This document shows positions 61,206-64,000 of a stretch of 64,000 bases of DNA, one piece after another; positions within the stretch are counted from its first letter, which is position 1; each line of letters starts with the position of its first letter. A program made the position numbers and the translations under genes. The stretch is from Cadophora sp. MPI-SDFR-AT-0126 (Eukaryota; Ascomycota; Leotiomycetes; Helotiales; Ploettnerulaceae), in contig JAGMVK010000013.1 in assembly GCA_020747065.1 (NCBI GenBank), positions 1,240,001-1,304,000 on the forward strand. Direction: 5' to 3'. The notes beneath the pieces are model-generated. The model was not told the origin of the DNA. It saw only the letters and a program-made list of their open reading frames with translations, and did no database searches.

Positions 61206-63539
61206 GTTGATTGAGACAGGGATGGAAATTTGCTGATGAAGTATAGAGAGATATATGAAATGATCACAAGGAAAGGTGTTCAGAAGAGGAGGAGGAAAAA
61301 GGGGGCTTCAAAGCATTATGTACTGCGTTCTGCACCTTTCACACCTCCGCACATGCGGATCCCCGGATTCTTTCAGGTAGTGATAGCTTCTGGGCCCAAC
61401 CAGGCGATCAGACGATCCTGATAGGACGCATAGCAGCATCACCAACAGCACCCCTGAGGAGAAGCTGCCCAGGTGGGTGAAAGTGTGGATATCGGTGGTG
61501 GGGAAGCTCGAAAAGTAGACCTGGATCTCAGGAGCTATCCGAGCTTGGCTTTTGTCATTGGCTGGCGAGGAGCTAGAGTTGTCCGGGGAGAGTTCAATTG
61601 CCATGGATTGGGGTCGACGATCCAAAACAGCTTATTAGGTCGAATTTCGGGTTGTTCTGCTCTACAATCTTGAATCCCGAGAACGATTTTGCGAACGTCG
61701 TGCAAGATAATCAAACAACTTGGGACAACAGAAATCCCATATTCGAATTTCAGTCAATTGTTTTATGAGAACTTGAGAACTGAAGATATCGGATTTGAAT
61801 TTCAAGACATCGTACCATTGATGGTCGCGTCATGGAGCAACGGAACGGAATTATGGCGCATTGCTGGCCAATGGAGAGTCGTACGATGCGGCCCCAGCTC
61901 ACTTGGTGATGCTTGTCGAACACGAGTCACTGGCTTTTCTGTGGTCTACATCGTATGCGACCTCGCACTGGTCCCCGGTATGGTTTCATTGGTTTGAAAT
62001 GGCTGGGAGGGAATGTCGGCCAAGTGGAAGATACTCACTTGGGACAGATGAGGGATGGTGTTGAGGCCCGGGATGGATCTACAAGCCGAGAATGCGGGGG
62101 AAGCTAGAGAGACCTGTTCAGCGGGCGCGGCTCAGAGCTGCTTTGCTACTTGACTAAAATCGGCATCGTGATGTAACCAGCATAGAACTTTACCATGATC
62201 GATTTGTGTTTGGCTGACGACATTGATACCCTGCTTCCGCAGAAAAGTAGGACAACTGGATGTCTAGGAACGAGAACGTTCATGAGGACGAAATGGCAAG
62301 CGAACGGCTACATCATTCACGTGAAATATAGGGGTGGCATCTCGAACAGATTTTTGGCTGGGCGTTGCCGCCACGAGCTCTGGTCAAATGTAACTTCATT
62401 TCGTTCTTTCACCTGTCAACGGCGCTTGACTGCTTTCGACGACTATTAGTCGAACAGATAGTTGCTCAAGAAGAAGCCTTTTCAGTTTGTCTGGCCGCAA
62501 GCCACGAAGTAGTCCCGACCCTTGTCTGTCAAATTGACGAAGGGTCAAGACCTGGAACAGATTTTACGTCGGATGCAGCACCAACAGTCTGCATGGGTGT
62601 CGTCGATGAATTATGGTTCGTCTTCTGGTTGTGTTCATGATATACTTTGACAAACCATCCTACATCGGATCTCCCGGTAAACCTTCAATGCCAAATCCAG
62701 CCGTGGAAAGAGGCAGAAGCTTATGTTCTCACATTTGTATCCGTTACGGGCTCACTCTCTTGTCAGAAGTATAATCCAACCTCAATACCACATACCAATA
62801 CCCTCACGTGACAGTGGAGCACCTCTGTATGAACAACTTACGTGCCCGTCTTCTCCACTGTTCCCGATTTTACTCCACTGTCGACAGACCATCTAGCCTT
62901 CATGTGGGCCAGTCCTCGTCTAAACCAACGACATTGGTTCTCTCAATTTGGTTGGGCTGGGGAAGGATAGATCCGAGTCCGAAGACCGAACGACGAACCT
63001 GACCCGCGGGAGTCTCGGCTCGCTTGTTATCCGTGGAGATCAACAAAGAGGGGTAGATGAGCTATGAGCTTCGGATCAGCAGGCACAATAGAGTACGATG
63101 TGATGCGTTATGGAATCTCAAATCGTGAGCTCAAGCAAGAGAATCAGATTGTTGTAGATAAAAGAGATGCAGATAGAAGTCCCTTCCTATGTGTTCAAGA
63201 TAGCTACTGTCCGGGAAATCAGAGGCTTCTCTTCTGCTTGCTTAGCACTACTGCATGCAGGACCCAATCATAGGTGTATGAGATTCCCCAGCAAAGGAAA
63301 ACTCAGTCACAAACCTTAATACAGACGCATATCATATATGCTTTACGTGTCTACTTCCCTCTTCTTGGGACTTTCCTCACACGCCTTCCCATTCTCTTGT
63401 GCCCAATCTCATCTTTCTCAACGATTTTCTCTGACCGGTCTCGCCTTTCCTTATCCAATTTTATAGCTTTTGTCGCAGGCAATGTTGGTGGTATGGGAAT
63501 TGGTGGCACACATCCGTGGCTCAACCTCCAAATCTTCGG
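61206..63539. other. Gene-free stretch
   Basis: About 2.3 kb upstream of the acetate transporter, including its promoter. Several short frames are present, none with a recognised domain. Confidence 0.45.
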
Positions 63540-64000
63540 TCAGCAAAAGCAGGTAGGTCTTAGACGACGGTTGAGATCGAAACTATACGTCCACCCCTCA
63601 TTGCGGCATTCCCACTCATACGTACAGGCTTGGATGTCAGCTGGCGTGAGCACGATAGGGTTTGGGTACTCCAGCTCTCGTTCTTGGGTTAGTAAGATGA
63701 TGCAAAATACTGGAAGTGGAATTAATCAGCGGTCTAAGGCGCAAGACACAAGGGGCGTTGCATTAGGATTGCATAAACTTGAGATCAACTTCTTTGACCT
63801 GACTTGTTGAGAATTCCAGTTGCCCACGCTCGTCCATCAAGTATGTTGTGCAGTCGGTGAGCTAATCCAAGTCCTGTTGAGAAGGTTTCTGGTACAATCG
63901 CCGACTTTTTCCCCAGCTGAGAGTGTCCGTGGGTGAGTTCTTTTGACATGGGTTACGATGATTTCCAGAGCAAACCAGACTTACCTGGTTGCAAAGTAGC
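63540..64000 (-). CDS. Unknown protein, C-terminal part (5' end outside window)
   Basis: Three exon segments join in phase: 64000-63985, 63916-63799 and 63709-63540. Their introns have GTAAGT and GTCAAA donors and CTCAG and TTCCAG acceptors. The visible residues include AIVPETFSTGLGLAHRLHNI and a Cys-containing end, CTYEWECRNEGWTYSFDLNR, then RPTCFC and a stop. I do not recognise the family. The agreement of phases supports a real gene, but the second intron is less certain and the remaining exons lie beyond the window. Confidence 0.42.

Overview
The window is nuclear DNA of a filamentous ascomycete (Pezizomycotina; the gene types fit Leotiomycetes, but I cannot place it more precisely). The evidence is many genes cut by 45-150 nt GT-AG introns with CTRAC-type branch sites, Zn2Cys6 regulators, several cytochrome P450s, many MFS transporters, a HET-domain fragment and a GINS subunit gene. 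I built the gene models by splicing open frames by eye and checked that exon phases sum to whole codons. No RNA gene, complete transposon or CRISPR array was seen.

Layout. 1-4.6 kb: the end of an unknown gene, a secreted ricin-B-type lectin, and a protein built from about seven Cys/His modules with a charged coiled-coil tail. 4.6-10.1 kb: gene-poor, with a HET-domain stub and short repeats. 10.1-17 kb: an alpha-glucoside-type sugar permease, a Dal5-type anion/vitamin permease and the replication factor Psf2. 17-19.4 kb: no gene found.

19.5-36 kb looks like a specialised-metabolism locus: zinc alcohol dehydrogenase, methyltransferase, two-domain cupin, Zn2Cys6 regulator, an intact P450, a broken P450 and an MFS exporter. 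The methyltransferase/cupin pair and the regulator/P450 pair are each divergent and share promoter regions. No polyketide synthase, peptide synthetase, terpene synthase or other backbone enzyme lies in the window, so the substrate is unknown.

38.5-40.2 kb holds two small conserved-looking membrane-protein genes. 40.2-56.5 kb is a second accessory group: P450, Zn2Cys6 regulator, P450, SDR-like protein, MFS transporter and alpha/beta hydrolase. It also lacks a backbone enzyme. At least four of its six genes show apparent single-base frameshifts, a lost splice acceptor or an unresolved start, which suggests decay or local consensus errors.

56.5-64 kb is mostly gene-free apart from a GPR1/FUN34/YaaH acetate transporter and the tail of an unknown gene at the right edge.
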